64,000 nucleotides of DNA, from contig NZ_JAOTIS010000014.1 in the NCBI RefSeq assembly GCF_025628935.1, forward strand, positions 1-64,000, given 5' to 3'. A program made the translations under genes and the position numbers. The stretch is from Macrococcus capreoli (GTDB lineage: Bacteria > Bacillota > Bacilli > Staphylococcales > Staphylococcaceae). The notes beneath the pieces were generated by a model, which ran no database searches, was not told where the DNA came from, and saw only the letters and a program-made list of their open reading frames with translations. Shown piece after piece: positions 1 through 6,890 of the stretch (positions within the stretch are counted from its first letter, which is position 1; the number at the start of each line of letters is the position of its first letter).

Positions 1-1
1 A

Positions 2-1096
2 GGACTTATTCCAATCGGTAAGGTGTTTAAAGGTGTAGGTAAACCGGCATTAAATATGATGTCGAAGACAGCTGGAAAAACGACTGCAGGTCAGTTGATG
101 AAGAGTGGTTTGAAAAATACGACAAATATGACGACGAATAGACTAATCAAATTAAAAACGTCATATAAAGTGATGATGGATAAAGCGAATGTTGGCTATC
201 GTGTTGCCAGTGCGATAGAGCGTCTGGAAGGTAAGAAAGAAGCCATAGAGATGGCAGGGAAATCGTGGTACCGCGGTCAGAAAGAACGATTGATTAAATA
301 TGTAGATGAGAAGATGGTACCTCAGGTGCACAACATCGCATATAAAGGCGCGAATCACTACAACAAAGTGAATGAAGCACTTAGTAAACTAGGGATGGCA
401 CCAAAGTATGCCTATGCGGGGATTGGAACAGAAACTGCGAAGAAGATTACGAAGCAAGATATCGATCGGTACATTCAGAAAGCCAGTGCGAAACTGACGA
501 ATAAAGGAACAAGCACAGCGGTGAAATCTGGAACAGAAGGTTCTATTAGTCTCACAAAAAATAAAGGTAAGCCATTAAAAGTAGATGATAAAGATGCGCA
601 CCTCATTACAAGGGTGGAATACACAGAAAAAGAACATATGATGTGGAAGAATGGGAAAGCATTAAAGCCAAATGTTGAATATGTCACACCGGAAGGTCAT
701 TTATATCGTACTGATGATTTAGGTAGAATTAAGTATGTTGAGGTTGATAATCTATATCTTAAAAAAGGTAAGCGAAAACCGCATATGCAGAGAGTAGTGG
801 GCAGGATATTTAGACGTAAAGATGATGATGGTGGTCATTTAATTGCTTTGCAATTTTCTGGCAGTGGAGATATAGATAATCTTGTTGCGATGCATAGTGG
901 CATTAATAGAGCTGGTGGAGAATGGTATGAAATGGAGAAAGACTGGGCAAATGCCTTAAAAGAGATTCCACCAAAACAAGTAAAAGTGAAGATAGAACCT
1001 GTGTATAGTGGCGATTCATTGCGACCGGATAGATTTAAAGTTCGCTATACTATTGGCGAAGAAAAGCATTTTAAAAATATAGTAAATGAGGGGTAA
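2..1096 (+). CDS. EsaD/EssD-like type VII secreted nuclease toxin, C-terminal part (5' end outside window)
   Basis: The reading frame is open from the first bases of the window, so this is the C-terminal ~364 residues of a longer protein. The last ~100 residues form an Endonuclea_NS_2-type nuclease domain: GGHLIALQFSGSGDIDNLVA carries the expected catalytic histidine and downstream Asn, as in S. aureus EsaD/EssD. The upstream part is rich in Lys and Gly, as in the linker before the toxin domain of LXG/YeeF-type effectors. Family knowledge: EsaD is a non-specific DNase exported by the Ess system and neutralised in the producer by EsaG. The next gene, 4 bp downstream, is an EsaG-like antitoxin, which supports the call. 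The N-terminal secretion domain cannot be judged because it lies outside the window. Confidence 0.82.
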   Translation, partial: GLIPIGKVFKGVGKPALNMMSKTAGKTTAGQLMKSGLKNTTNMTTNRLIKLKTSYKVMMDKANVGYRVASAIERLEGKKEAIEMAGKSWYRGQKERLIKYVDEKMVPQVHNIAYKGANHYNKVNEALSKLGMAPKYAYAGIGTETAKKITKQDIDRYIQKASAKLTNKGTSTAVKSGTEGSISLTKNKGKPLKVDDKDAHLITRVEYTEKEHMMWKNGKALKPNVEYVTPEGHLYRTDDLGRIKYVEVDNLYLKKGKRKPHMQRVVGRIFRRKDDDGGHLIALQFSGSGDIDNLVAMHSGINRAGGEWYEMEKDWANALKEIPPKQVKVKIEPVYSGDSLRPDRFKVRYTIGEEKHFKNIVNEG

Positions 1097-1100
1097 GAAA

Positions 1101-1595
1101 ATGGAACTATTAATTAATAAAAAAATTATAGAAATCGTAGAATATGTGAATGAAATGATACCAGAAGAATGGGACGAGTTTTATGTCAATGGCGATATTA
1201 ATGGAGAAGAAGGTGGAATATTCTTTTACTATAGAATCAATGATGAGTGGATATATAGTCATGATATGTATGAAATTTACGAAGGATATTCAAATGAACA
1301 GTATGAGGAAGATTGGTATCAATTGTTTGATATAGCAGTCGAACTCCAACAAATCTTCCGTGATCATGATCAACCAATTTGGTCAAATGTCATCTTACAT
1401 GTAGATGAAAACATGAAGTTGACAACAGAGTTTGATTATGCAGATTGGTCAAATACCGAAAGATATGGAATGCCATCTCTTTACTTGGCTTTCTTTAAGT
1501 ATTTTTATTTAGGAATTAACCCAACGAGATTTACTATTGAAGAATTAAATGAAATGAAAGCATTTAAAGAACGAGAGAACAGTAAAATTAACTAA
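1101..1595 (+). CDS. esaG: EsaG-like antitoxin (DUF600 / YezG immunity family)
   Basis: A 164-residue acidic cytosolic protein of the DUF600 family; it has the family's opening pattern (ISxMIPEEW-like, here NEMIPEEWDEFYVNGDI) and the FFYYRINDEW and TEFDYADW blocks. The start is set at the ATG at 1101 because GAGGGG lies 7 nt before it; an in-frame ATG at 1086 overlaps the toxin and has no ribosome binding site. It follows the nuclease toxin by 4 bp, as esaG follows esaD. Known role: it binds and inhibits the toxin nuclease before export. Residues ~115-150 differ completely from the two other copies at 6337 and 6891, whereas both flanks are nearly identical, so specificity probably sits in that patch. 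Confidence 0.85.
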   Translation: MELLINKKIIEIVEYVNEMIPEEWDEFYVNGDINGEEGGIFFYYRINDEWIYSHDMYEIYEGYSNEQYEEDWYQLFDIAVELQQIFRDHDQPIWSNVILHVDENMKLTTEFDYADWSNTERYGMPSLYLAFFKYFYLGINPTRFTIEELNEMKAFKERENSKIN

Positions 1596-1657
1596 GGTGT
1601 TTACGATGAGAGTAAATAATCACTTTAATAATGCCGAATCAAAATTGAGGTAATAAA

Positions 1658-1681
1658 ATGGAACAATTAATAAAGAAATAA
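1658..1681 (+). pseudogene. Cut-off 5' end of an esaG copy
   Basis: An ATG preceded by a GAGGTAATAAA ribosome binding site encodes only MEQLIKK before a stop. This equals the first residues of the EsaG copies at 6337 and 6891 (MEQLINKK). The sequence then turns abruptly into toxin-like coding sequence. It is read as a recombination scar between an antitoxin gene and a toxin-tail cassette. Confidence 0.6.
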
Positions 1682-1858
1682 TATTAAACAGAAATTAAAA
1701 ATTATGAAAGAAGCAGCACTTGAAGAATTGAAATTTACAAAATATTTCAATGCAAAAAAATTGAAACATTTTTTAATATTGATCAAAATTTTAAATTTAG
1801 TGATATTAAAAATAAAATAAAAAAATTAGATTTTTCAAAAGCAAATTTAAAGCAATTA
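1682..1858 (+). pseudogene. Frameshifted upstream part of the glycine-zipper toxin fragment
   Basis: Conceptual translation reads NNIKQKLKIMKEAALEELKF up to a run of seven A at about 1755-1762, where the frame shifts; it then continues as IETFFNIDQNFKFSDIKNK directly into the reading frame that starts at 1859. The two halves are therefore one former coding region, broken by an indel in a homopolymer. No start codon with a ribosome binding site is seen for the joined product. Confidence 0.55.
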
Positions 1859-2365
1859 ATGATAAATAATGCTAAATCATATAAGAAAAACTTAACCAAC
1901 TTAGGTAAAAATATTTCAAACACTGCTAAAGGTGATTTTAAAAATATTGTAAAAGATTTTAAAAATGTAAATAAGTTAGGGAAATTATCTAAAGCAATGA
2001 AATATGGTGGAAAAGTATTAAAACCTTTAGGTGTGCTTTTAGTTATTCAAGAAAATGAAAGTATAAAGGATACACAAAAACGACTAGTTAGTACGGGTGT
2101 AGATTTTGTTGCAATGTCTGGTAGTGCAGCAGCAAGGGCTGCTGTAGGTGCGGCAATAGGTGGACCAGTGGGTATAGTTGCTGGAATTGGAGTAGGAATT
2201 GCAAGTGATATAGTACTTAATCATGAAATAGGTGGAAAATCTATTAAAAATCATATTAAAGATGGAATTAATAAAGGGATAAATAAAGGAAAAGAAATTG
2301 TCGGTAATATTTCAAAAGGGTTTGAAGGATTTGGTAAAAAATTTGGAAGTATTTTCGGAGGTTAA
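1859..2365 (+). CDS. Orphan C-terminal domain of a TspA-like membrane-active T7SS toxin
   Basis: 168 residues. The N-terminal third is Lys/Asn-rich. Residues ~75-125 form a hydrophobic glycine/alanine-zipper segment (AARAAVGAAIGGPVGIVAG), and the tail is basic and glycine-rich, ending KKFGSIFGG. This layout fits the C-terminal toxin domain of LXG effectors such as TspA, which depolarise target membranes. There is no LXG export domain, and coding similarity continues upstream across a frameshift, so this is probably a silent donor cassette rather than an exported toxin. The final Gly codons (ggaggt) provide the ribosome binding site for the membrane-protein gene that starts 6 bp later, which suggests that gene is its immunity partner. 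The toxin assignment rests on architecture and context. Confidence 0.6.
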   Translation: MINNAKSYKKNLTNLGKNISNTAKGDFKNIVKDFKNVNKLGKLSKAMKYGGKVLKPLGVLLVIQENESIKDTQKRLVSTGVDFVAMSGSAAARAAVGAAIGGPVGIVAGIGVGIASDIVLNHEIGGKSIKNHIKDGINKGINKGKEIVGNISKGFEGFGKKFGSIFGG

Positions 2366-2370
2366 CAAAT

Positions 2371-3081
2371 ATGAATAGGAAATATTTAGAAGAACTGAAG
2401 TTTGAAGCATATCATAATTTCAGAGGGATAGATTGCTTATACGCATATTTAGTTGTATTTATTGCATTAATAACGGGTGTTCTACATATTATTTTTAATG
2501 ATACTACTATCTTTATGTCATTCCCTATTCCTGTTGTGATGACCTATATCACTAATATTATTTTATTTTCATTAGTGATTCACATTTGGAACAATACTAT
2601 AGCTTTTGACATAGAAAAGTTAGAAAAGAATTTTAGCATATTTAAAGAGATAAGCGTGTTTATAATTCAAATGTTGGTCGTGTATTTTATGCCGATTACT
2701 AGTACTATATTTGGTTTTGCATTTATGAATTATGACGGAATATATGATAATCATCAACTAGTAGAATTGATTCAATTTACATTAGTATTGATGTTTATCA
2801 ATATATTATTTTTAATGCCTGTCAACCGAAATACATATAAATGGCAGAATATTGTATTGGCAATTCTCTTTTTAGGTTTATACATTTATTATTACTTTAC
2901 TCATAATGCTTTTTTACACAAGATGGACAAAATTGCAAATTTCGAAGTATTTTCTTTGTATCCGATATTAGTATTGTTATCCTTTGTAATTTCATTAAGA
3001 ATAGGTGGCAATTTCTTTGCTATGCTGATGAAATTCGGATATTGGAATAAAAGAGAATGGGAAGAACATATTAAAAAATAA
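2371..3081 (+). CDS. Six-helix membrane protein, probable immunity protein to the preceding toxin tail
   Basis: 236 residues with a short cytosolic start containing FRGIDCLYAYL, about six hydrophobic segments (near residues 24-45, 48-72, 90-118, 130-150, 160-180 and 192-215) and a conserved end around RIGGNFFAMLMKFGYWNKRE. It is paralogous to the gene at 3190 over its whole length and to the broken copy at 7523. It does not match the DUF443 pattern of TsaI as I know it, so no named family is claimed. It follows the toxin tail within 6 bp and takes its ribosome binding site from the toxin's last codons. Immunity against a membrane-active toxin is an inference from this position, repeated at 3158-3190. 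Confidence 0.6.
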   Translation: MNRKYLEELKFEAYHNFRGIDCLYAYLVVFIALITGVLHIIFNDTTIFMSFPIPVVMTYITNIILFSLVIHIWNNTIAFDIEKLEKNFSIFKEISVFIIQMLVVYFMPITSTIFGFAFMNYDGIYDNHQLVELIQFTLVLMFINILFLMPVNRNTYKWQNIVLAILFLGLYIYYYFTHNAFLHKMDKIANFEVFSLYPILVLLSFVISLRIGGNFFAMLMKFGYWNKREWEEHIKK

Positions 3082-3114
3082 AACGTAACAACATAAATAT
3101 GAAGTAGTGATTAA

Positions 3115-3156
3115 ATGGAAAAGTCAGCATTTATTCAACTGAATTGTGCGGTATAG
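3115..3156 (+). pseudogene. Cut-off 5' end of a DUF5085-like gene
   Basis: MEKSAFIQLNCAV followed by a stop copies the start of the intact gene at 3948 (MEKSAIIQPNCAV). It breaks off exactly where a second toxin-tail remnant begins, so two modules were joined here. Confidence 0.65.
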
Positions 3157-3157
3157 G

Positions 3158-3187
3158 AAAAAATTAGGTAGTGTTTTTGGAGGATAA
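3158..3187 (+). pseudogene. Last codons of a second toxin tail (KKLGSVFGG)
   Basis: The ten codons KKLGSVFGG plus stop match the end of the toxin fragment at 2339-2365 (KKFGSIFGG plus stop) and sit at the same distance before a membrane-protein gene. The rest of that toxin is gone; the retained Gly codons supply GGAGG, the ribosome binding site of the gene at 3190. Confidence 0.65.
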
Positions 3188-3189
3188 TT

Positions 3190-3936
3190 ATGAAAAATAA
3201 TTATTTAAATCAATTTAAAGAAGAATCATATGAATCATTTAGAGGAATTGATGTACTTTATGTATATCTAATAGTGATAATTTCTGTTGGGGTAGGATTT
3301 TTACATATTGTATTTAATGATATAGCAATTTTTAAATACTTCCCTATTTCGGCTATAATATCATACTTATTAAATTTGTTGTTATGTATTTTAGTGTTTT
3401 ATATTTGGTATAACAGAAGTTTTAGTAGTGGTATGGAATTAGAGAAAAATTTCAATATAATCAAAGAATTATCAATTTATTTTTTACAGTTTATTGTACT
3501 TTATTTTATGCCAATAACATCACTATTACATGGTTTTGCATTTATGAATTATGAAGGATTATATGAATTTAATTATTTTTTGGAACTTATCAAATTTACA
3601 TTTATTTTAATGATCTTAAATATGCTGATTGTTATACCTACTACAAGAAATATGTTTAAATGGCATAATATTCTACTTTCATTATTATTATTTGGTGTTT
3701 ATTTATTTTATTATTTTAAAAATAATCACTTTTTATATGAGATAGATAAGACAGCTAATTTTGAAGTGTTTTCAATTTATCCTTATATTTTGTTTGTAAC
3801 ATTCGTTATGTCATTCCGAATTGGTGGGAATTTCTTTGGTATGCTCATGGACTTTGGATACTGGGATAAAAAGTTTAATGATGAGTTTAATCGAAAACAT
3901 TTTAGTGATGAAGAAGAAGGAAAAGTCAAACGATAG
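3190..3936 (+). CDS. Six-helix membrane protein, paralogue of the protein at 2371
   Basis: 248 residues, about half of them identical by eye to the neighbour at 2371: FRGIDVLYVYL near the start, YFMPITSLLHGFAFMNYEG in the middle and SFRIGGNFFGMLMDFGYWDK near the end. About six membrane segments are predicted. The tail is longer and charged (NDEFNRKHFSDEEEGKVKR). It directly follows the remnant of a toxin tail and uses its GGAGG as ribosome binding site, so it is probably an orphan immunity gene kept after its toxin was lost. It is AT-rich like its neighbours. The family is unknown to me. Confidence 0.6.
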   Translation: MKNNYLNQFKEESYESFRGIDVLYVYLIVIISVGVGFLHIVFNDIAIFKYFPISAIISYLLNLLLCILVFYIWYNRSFSSGMELEKNFNIIKELSIYFLQFIVLYFMPITSLLHGFAFMNYEGLYEFNYFLELIKFTFILMILNMLIVIPTTRNMFKWHNILLSLLLFGVYLFYYFKNNHFLYEIDKTANFEVFSIYPYILFVTFVMSFRIGGNFFGMLMDFGYWDKKFNDEFNRKHFSDEEEGKVKR

Positions 3937-3947
3937 GAGAAAAATTA

Positions 3948-4388
3948 ATGGAAAAATCAGCGATTATTCAACCTAATTGTGCGGTGTATGAATTTATTGA
4001 TTCGAATCAGTCATGGATGGAAGAGCTTAAGGATGTATATCATCATTTTATATTAGAAGATGCATTTTTAGTTGGTCCAATTATATTCACAAAAGAACCT
4101 TATGGTATTGGAGAAGAGAAAATTACGGTTTATTTACCCTTAAACGATGAAATTGAGCCAATAGAATCACTCAATCTCAAGTTTGAGCCATTATTTACTG
4201 TGATTCCTACATTAAGTGAAAAGTGTTTTGAAGAAGAAGAGTTTGAAATCATTTATGAAGCAATTCGTCTTGTATGCAAAGAAAATAACTTAAAACTAAC
4301 AGATCAACCGTTCTATCATACGATGGCCGATTACATGGGTGGCTATGTATTTGAAGTTCATGGTCAGATAGATGTAAGTGAGTTGTAA
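3948..4388 (+). CDS. DUF5085-like protein of the T7SS accessory region
   Basis: 146 residues, acidic and soluble, without signal peptide or membrane segment. It starts 12 bp after the membrane protein with an AGGAG ribosome binding site. The pattern of an N-terminal IQPNCAVYEFID strand and a central FLVGPIIFTKEPYGIG resembles the effector-binding (GyrI-like) fold that I associate with DUF5085 proteins found in staphylococcal ess loci. It is distantly similar to the next gene (shared layout with GPLIYNY against GPIIFTK, and a YYHI/FYHT motif near the end). Function is unknown; chaperoning or immunity are possible from context only. Confidence 0.45.
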   Translation: MEKSAIIQPNCAVYEFIDSNQSWMEELKDVYHHFILEDAFLVGPIIFTKEPYGIGEEKITVYLPLNDEIEPIESLNLKFEPLFTVIPTLSEKCFEEEEFEIIYEAIRLVCKENNLKLTDQPFYHTMADYMGGYVFEVHGQIDVSEL

Positions 4389-4390
4389 AT

Positions 4391-4840
4391 ATGAATTTAA
4401 ATGTTGGAGAACGATTAAGTTACAGAAATGTTATTCGAAAGATATATTATGATATTTCAAATGACAGCCTACAAGAGACGATTGAACAATTTCTTTCAAA
4501 CTTAGAACACTTAGGAGTAGATCCGAATGGTCCGTTAATTTATAACTATCAACGCATTTATAAAGATGGTAGTTATGATATTGAAATGATGATTCCAGTT
4601 ACAGATATAGTAACTGATTACACTGAAGTTCAATTTATGAGTTATTTGCATATTACCGATATGCTTCATTCTAGATTTAAATCGAAAGATTTTATTAAGG
4701 AAGAACGTCAAGTCATGAAGACAATTGTCGATTACGTTAATGATAATGGATTGATGGTGGTGTCACCGTATTATCATATCGTTAATCGAACAACAGGTAA
4801 CATTGAAATAAAAGTGAAAGTTTCAACTTATAGAGATTAA
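4391..4840 (+). CDS. DUF5085-like protein, second copy
   Basis: 149 residues, soluble. It begins 2 bp after the preceding stop, so translation is probably coupled. SYRNVIRKIYYD near the start and GPLIYNYQRIYKDGSYDIE in the middle fit the DUF5085 / GyrI-like small-molecule-binding fold better than the neighbour does. It ends with KVKVSTYRD. Such genes recur among ess-locus cargo. I do not know a function; the tandem arrangement suggests the two act as a pair or arose by duplication. Confidence 0.5.
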   Translation: MNLNVGERLSYRNVIRKIYYDISNDSLQETIEQFLSNLEHLGVDPNGPLIYNYQRIYKDGSYDIEMMIPVTDIVTDYTEVQFMSYLHITDMLHSRFKSKDFIKEERQVMKTIVDYVNDNGLMVVSPYYHIVNRTTGNIEIKVKVSTYRD

Positions 4841-4861
4841 ATTATATTGGAGGAATTAATT

Positions 4862-5083
4862 ATGGAAAACTTAAGAAAAGAAGATGGAAAGAAATTATTA
4901 ATTTGGGCGTGGGTGTGTGTCGTTTGTATTATCATTTCACCATTATTTGCGATTGGCGGGATTATATTAGGAAGCAAATATAAGAAATATGATCAAAAGA
5001 AAGGAAGTCAAATTATTACAGCATCAATCATTGCGGGTGTATTAATGATTTACTTCAATTTTAAAATTCTTTCGGGTATGTAA
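4862..5083 (+). CDS. Small two-helix membrane protein
   Basis: 73 residues with two hydrophobic segments (WAWVCVVCIIISPLFAIGGI and IITASIIAGVLMIYFNF) separated by the basic loop KYKKYDQKKG. The start is the ATG at 4862 because GGAGG at 4849-4853 stands 8 nt before it; an upstream in-frame TTG at 4847 overlaps that site. It is the last gene before a hairpin terminator. No family recognised; small membrane proteins of this kind are common among T7SS cargo. Confidence 0.55.
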   Translation: MENLRKEDGKKLLIWAWVCVVCIIISPLFAIGGIILGSKYKKYDQKKGSQIITASIIAGVLMIYFNFKILSGM

Positions 5084-5103
5084 GATTGTGTATTTAAGAA
5101 TAG

Positions 5104-5130
5104 GCGATAAGTAATCTTCTTATCGCTTTA
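5104..5130 (+). terminator. Rho-independent terminator with GCGATAAG stem
   Basis: GCGATAAG (5104-5111) pairs with CTTATCGC (5119-5126) and is followed by TTTATTT. The same stem core recurs at 6146, 6278 and 6832. Confidence 0.7.
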
Positions 5131-5174
5131 TTTACAAGTGTAATTGTGTGAAAAATCAAAAAAGGTGATAAAAA

Positions 5175-5744
5175 ATGTTATTAGTTTATTTATTAGTGAG
5201 TATCTTAATGTTTCATGCGCTCTATATCATTTCAGGTTTTATGAGTGCGAAAGCGATAGTATTTTCTGTTGTGTTAAACATCATTTGTATTTCAATATAT
5301 TTATTTGTAATGACGATACCAGGATTTATTAGTAGTGAATTATCTGAGTTTATTGCGTATATAGCAGCTACGATATATTTCTTTGCAGGTGCGTTATGTT
5401 GGTTCCCGCATTCTGATTATGAAAAGCTAAGACAAGAACAGGATCCAGAAACAATTGAGAAGATTGAAGATGATATACAGCTTTATAAATATGCAAGGTT
5501 CGTTTATACCATCAATGCAGCAATTATATTAGCGAGTATTGTATATTTTAAGAACTATGAAACACAGGTTACTGTCGTATCACTAGCGTATTACATGGCG
5601 ATACTGAGTATTTTAGGGGTTGTAATTGATCTGATTATTACGATATTAAACTTTAAAAATAAGAAGCGTTATCAATTTAGATTTTCAAAGTACATTTTAA
5701 TTTATATATGGCTATTTTTATCGGCGTATTTAATCCTTTTATAA
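5175..5744 (+). CDS. Multi-pass membrane protein of unknown function
   Basis: 189 residues with five to six hydrophobic segments: two at the N-terminus (LLVYLLVSILMFHALYIISG and the following 25 residues), two in the centre around residues 50-80, one near 115-130 and two towards the end. A charged cytosolic loop (DYEKLRQEQDPETIEKIEDD) lies in the middle. The start has AAAGGTGAT 6 nt upstream. It begins a new transcript after the terminator at 5104 and is followed 18 bp later by another membrane gene. I do not recognise the family; immunity to a membrane-active toxin is one possibility from the setting. Confidence 0.5.
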   Translation: MLLVYLLVSILMFHALYIISGFMSAKAIVFSVVLNIICISIYLFVMTIPGFISSELSEFIAYIAATIYFFAGALCWFPHSDYEKLRQEQDPETIEKIEDDIQLYKYARFVYTINAAIILASIVYFKNYETQVTVVSLAYYMAILSILGVVIDLIITILNFKNKKRYQFRFSKYILIYIWLFLSAYLILL

Positions 5745-5762
5745 TTTGGCAGGAGGGTTGAT

Positions 5763-6071
5763 ATGACAAAAGAATATATATTTAAATTTGAAGATTATTA
5801 TGCAATGTTCAAAAGTAATTATTTATTGCCATTACTTAGTCTAATGTATTTAATATTAATATTCCACAATATTTTGGATTATTTTGCTATCGGTTTGGGA
5901 TGGCAAGATATGCCAAAATATCACCAATATTATTTAATATTTATTTTTAGTTGGATTGGATTAATGATTTTACATCAAGCTTTTTGTGTAGTATTCCCTA
6001 TATTTAGGGATGAGACAAAATTTACATGGCCAAAAATCTTTGTGGATTTATTAATGGTTCAGAATTTTTAA
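5763..6071 (+). CDS. Small membrane protein of unknown function
   Basis: 102 residues with a good AGGAGGG ribosome binding site. Two hydrophobic helices (LLPLLSLMYLILIFHNILDY and YLIFIFSWIGLMILHQAFCV) are separated by an aromatic-rich loop. It ends shortly after the second helix and may be a shortened gene, because noncoding sequence with antitoxin fragments follows. It is in one operon with the gene at 5175 and is followed by the terminator at 6146. No family recognised. Confidence 0.45.
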   Translation: MTKEYIFKFEDYYAMFKSNYLLPLLSLMYLILIFHNILDYFAIGLGWQDMPKYHQYYLIFIFSWIGLMILHQAFCVVFPIFRDETKFTWPKIFVDLLMVQNF

Positions 6072-6145
6072 TATTTTCTTATCATTTTAAAATCATGACA
6101 ATGAAAGAGAATGTGAAAGTAATAAGATAAGTAAATTATAAATAG

Positions 6146-6177
6146 AAAACGATAAGTTGAACATCTTATCGTTTTTT
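6146..6177 (+). terminator. Rho-independent terminator, CGATAAG stem
   Basis: AAAACGATAAG pairs with CTTATCGTTTT and runs into T6. The stem core is that of the hairpins at 5104, 6278 and 6832. Confidence 0.75.
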
Positions 6178-6221
6178 CTCTATCACAGTTGATAATGCAG
6201 AAAAATGGCAATAAGGATTTT

Positions 6222-6271
6222 TCCAAGAAATGAAAGTATTTAAAGAACAAGAAAACAGTAAACTCAATTAA
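6222..6271 (+). pseudogene. 3' remnant of an esaG copy
   Basis: The last ~16 codons of an esaG gene (EMKVFKEQENSKLN plus stop) stand here without a gene body. They match the end of the gene at 6337-6825 almost base for base, offset by exactly 554 bp, and show that one antitoxin copy was deleted or that the tandem array grew by unequal crossing-over. Confidence 0.75.
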
Positions 6272-6277
6272 TATTTC

Positions 6278-6300
6278 AGCGATAAGAGTCACTTATCGCT
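6278..6300 (+). terminator. Hairpin AGCGATAAG/CTTATCGCT before the second antitoxin gene
   Basis: AGCGATAAG-agtca-CTTATCGCT followed by TTTAT. It has a short T tract, so termination may be partial. An identical copy is at 6832-6854. Confidence 0.6.
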
Positions 6301-6336
6301 TTATAGTATCACTTCGAATTAATGAAGGAGAATAAA

Positions 6337-6825
6337 ATGGAACAATTAATTAATAAAAAGATTATCGAAATTATTGAATATGTAAATGAAATGATACCTG
6401 AAGAATGGGACGAGTTTTATGTCAATGGCGATATTAATGGAGAAGAAGGTGGAATATTCTTTTCCTATAGAATCAATGATGAATGGATTTATAGTCATGA
6501 TATGTACGATATTTATGAAGGATATACAATGGAGGAATATGAAAAAGATTGGGATACACTATTTTATTTAGCAGTAGACCTCCAACAAATCTTCCGGGAT
6601 CATGACCAACCAATCTGGTCTAAAGTAATCCTACATGTGGATGAAAATATGAAGTTAACAACTGAGTTTGATTATGCGGATTGGTATAACTCTGAATATG
6701 TAGATTATGAGTATATGGATTACTTTAGAGATGAATATTTAAATCAGCCGCCAAAACATGTAGGAATGGATGTTGTCCAAGAAATGAAGGCATTTAAAGA
6801 ACAAGAAAACAGTAAACTCAATTAA
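6337..6825 (+). CDS. esaG: EsaG-like antitoxin (DUF600), second copy
   Basis: 162 residues. The start at 6337 has AAGGAG 6 nt upstream; the in-frame ATG at 6322 contains that ribosome binding site and is not used. Residues 1-105 are nearly identical to the third copy and close to the first copy (EEWDEFYVNGDINGEEGG, SHDMYDIYEGYTMEEYEK). The segment after TEFDYADWYNSE is unique to this copy, and the closing EMKAFKEQENSK is again shared. There is no toxin gene next to it, so it is probably an orphan antitoxin giving protection against nuclease variants of competitors, as described for strings of esaG copies in S. aureus. Confidence 0.8.
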   Translation: MEQLINKKIIEIIEYVNEMIPEEWDEFYVNGDINGEEGGIFFSYRINDEWIYSHDMYDIYEGYTMEEYEKDWDTLFYLAVDLQQIFRDHDQPIWSKVILHVDENMKLTTEFDYADWYNSEYVDYEYMDYFRDEYLNQPPKHVGMDVVQEMKAFKEQENSKLN

Positions 6826-6831
6826 TATTTC

Positions 6832-6854
6832 AGCGATAAGAGTCACTTATCGCT
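6832..6854 (+). terminator. Hairpin AGCGATAAG/CTTATCGCT before the third antitoxin gene
   Basis: It is identical to the hairpin at 6278-6300, within the 554-bp duplication. Confidence 0.6.
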
Positions 6855-6890
6855 TTATAGTATCACTTCGAATTAATGAAGGAGAATAAA

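Noticed and set aside
2371-3936. DUF443 (TsaI) immunity proteins
   Set aside because: They fit the expected role, but the N-terminal pattern and helix layout do not match DUF443 as I know it, so only a functional guess is made.
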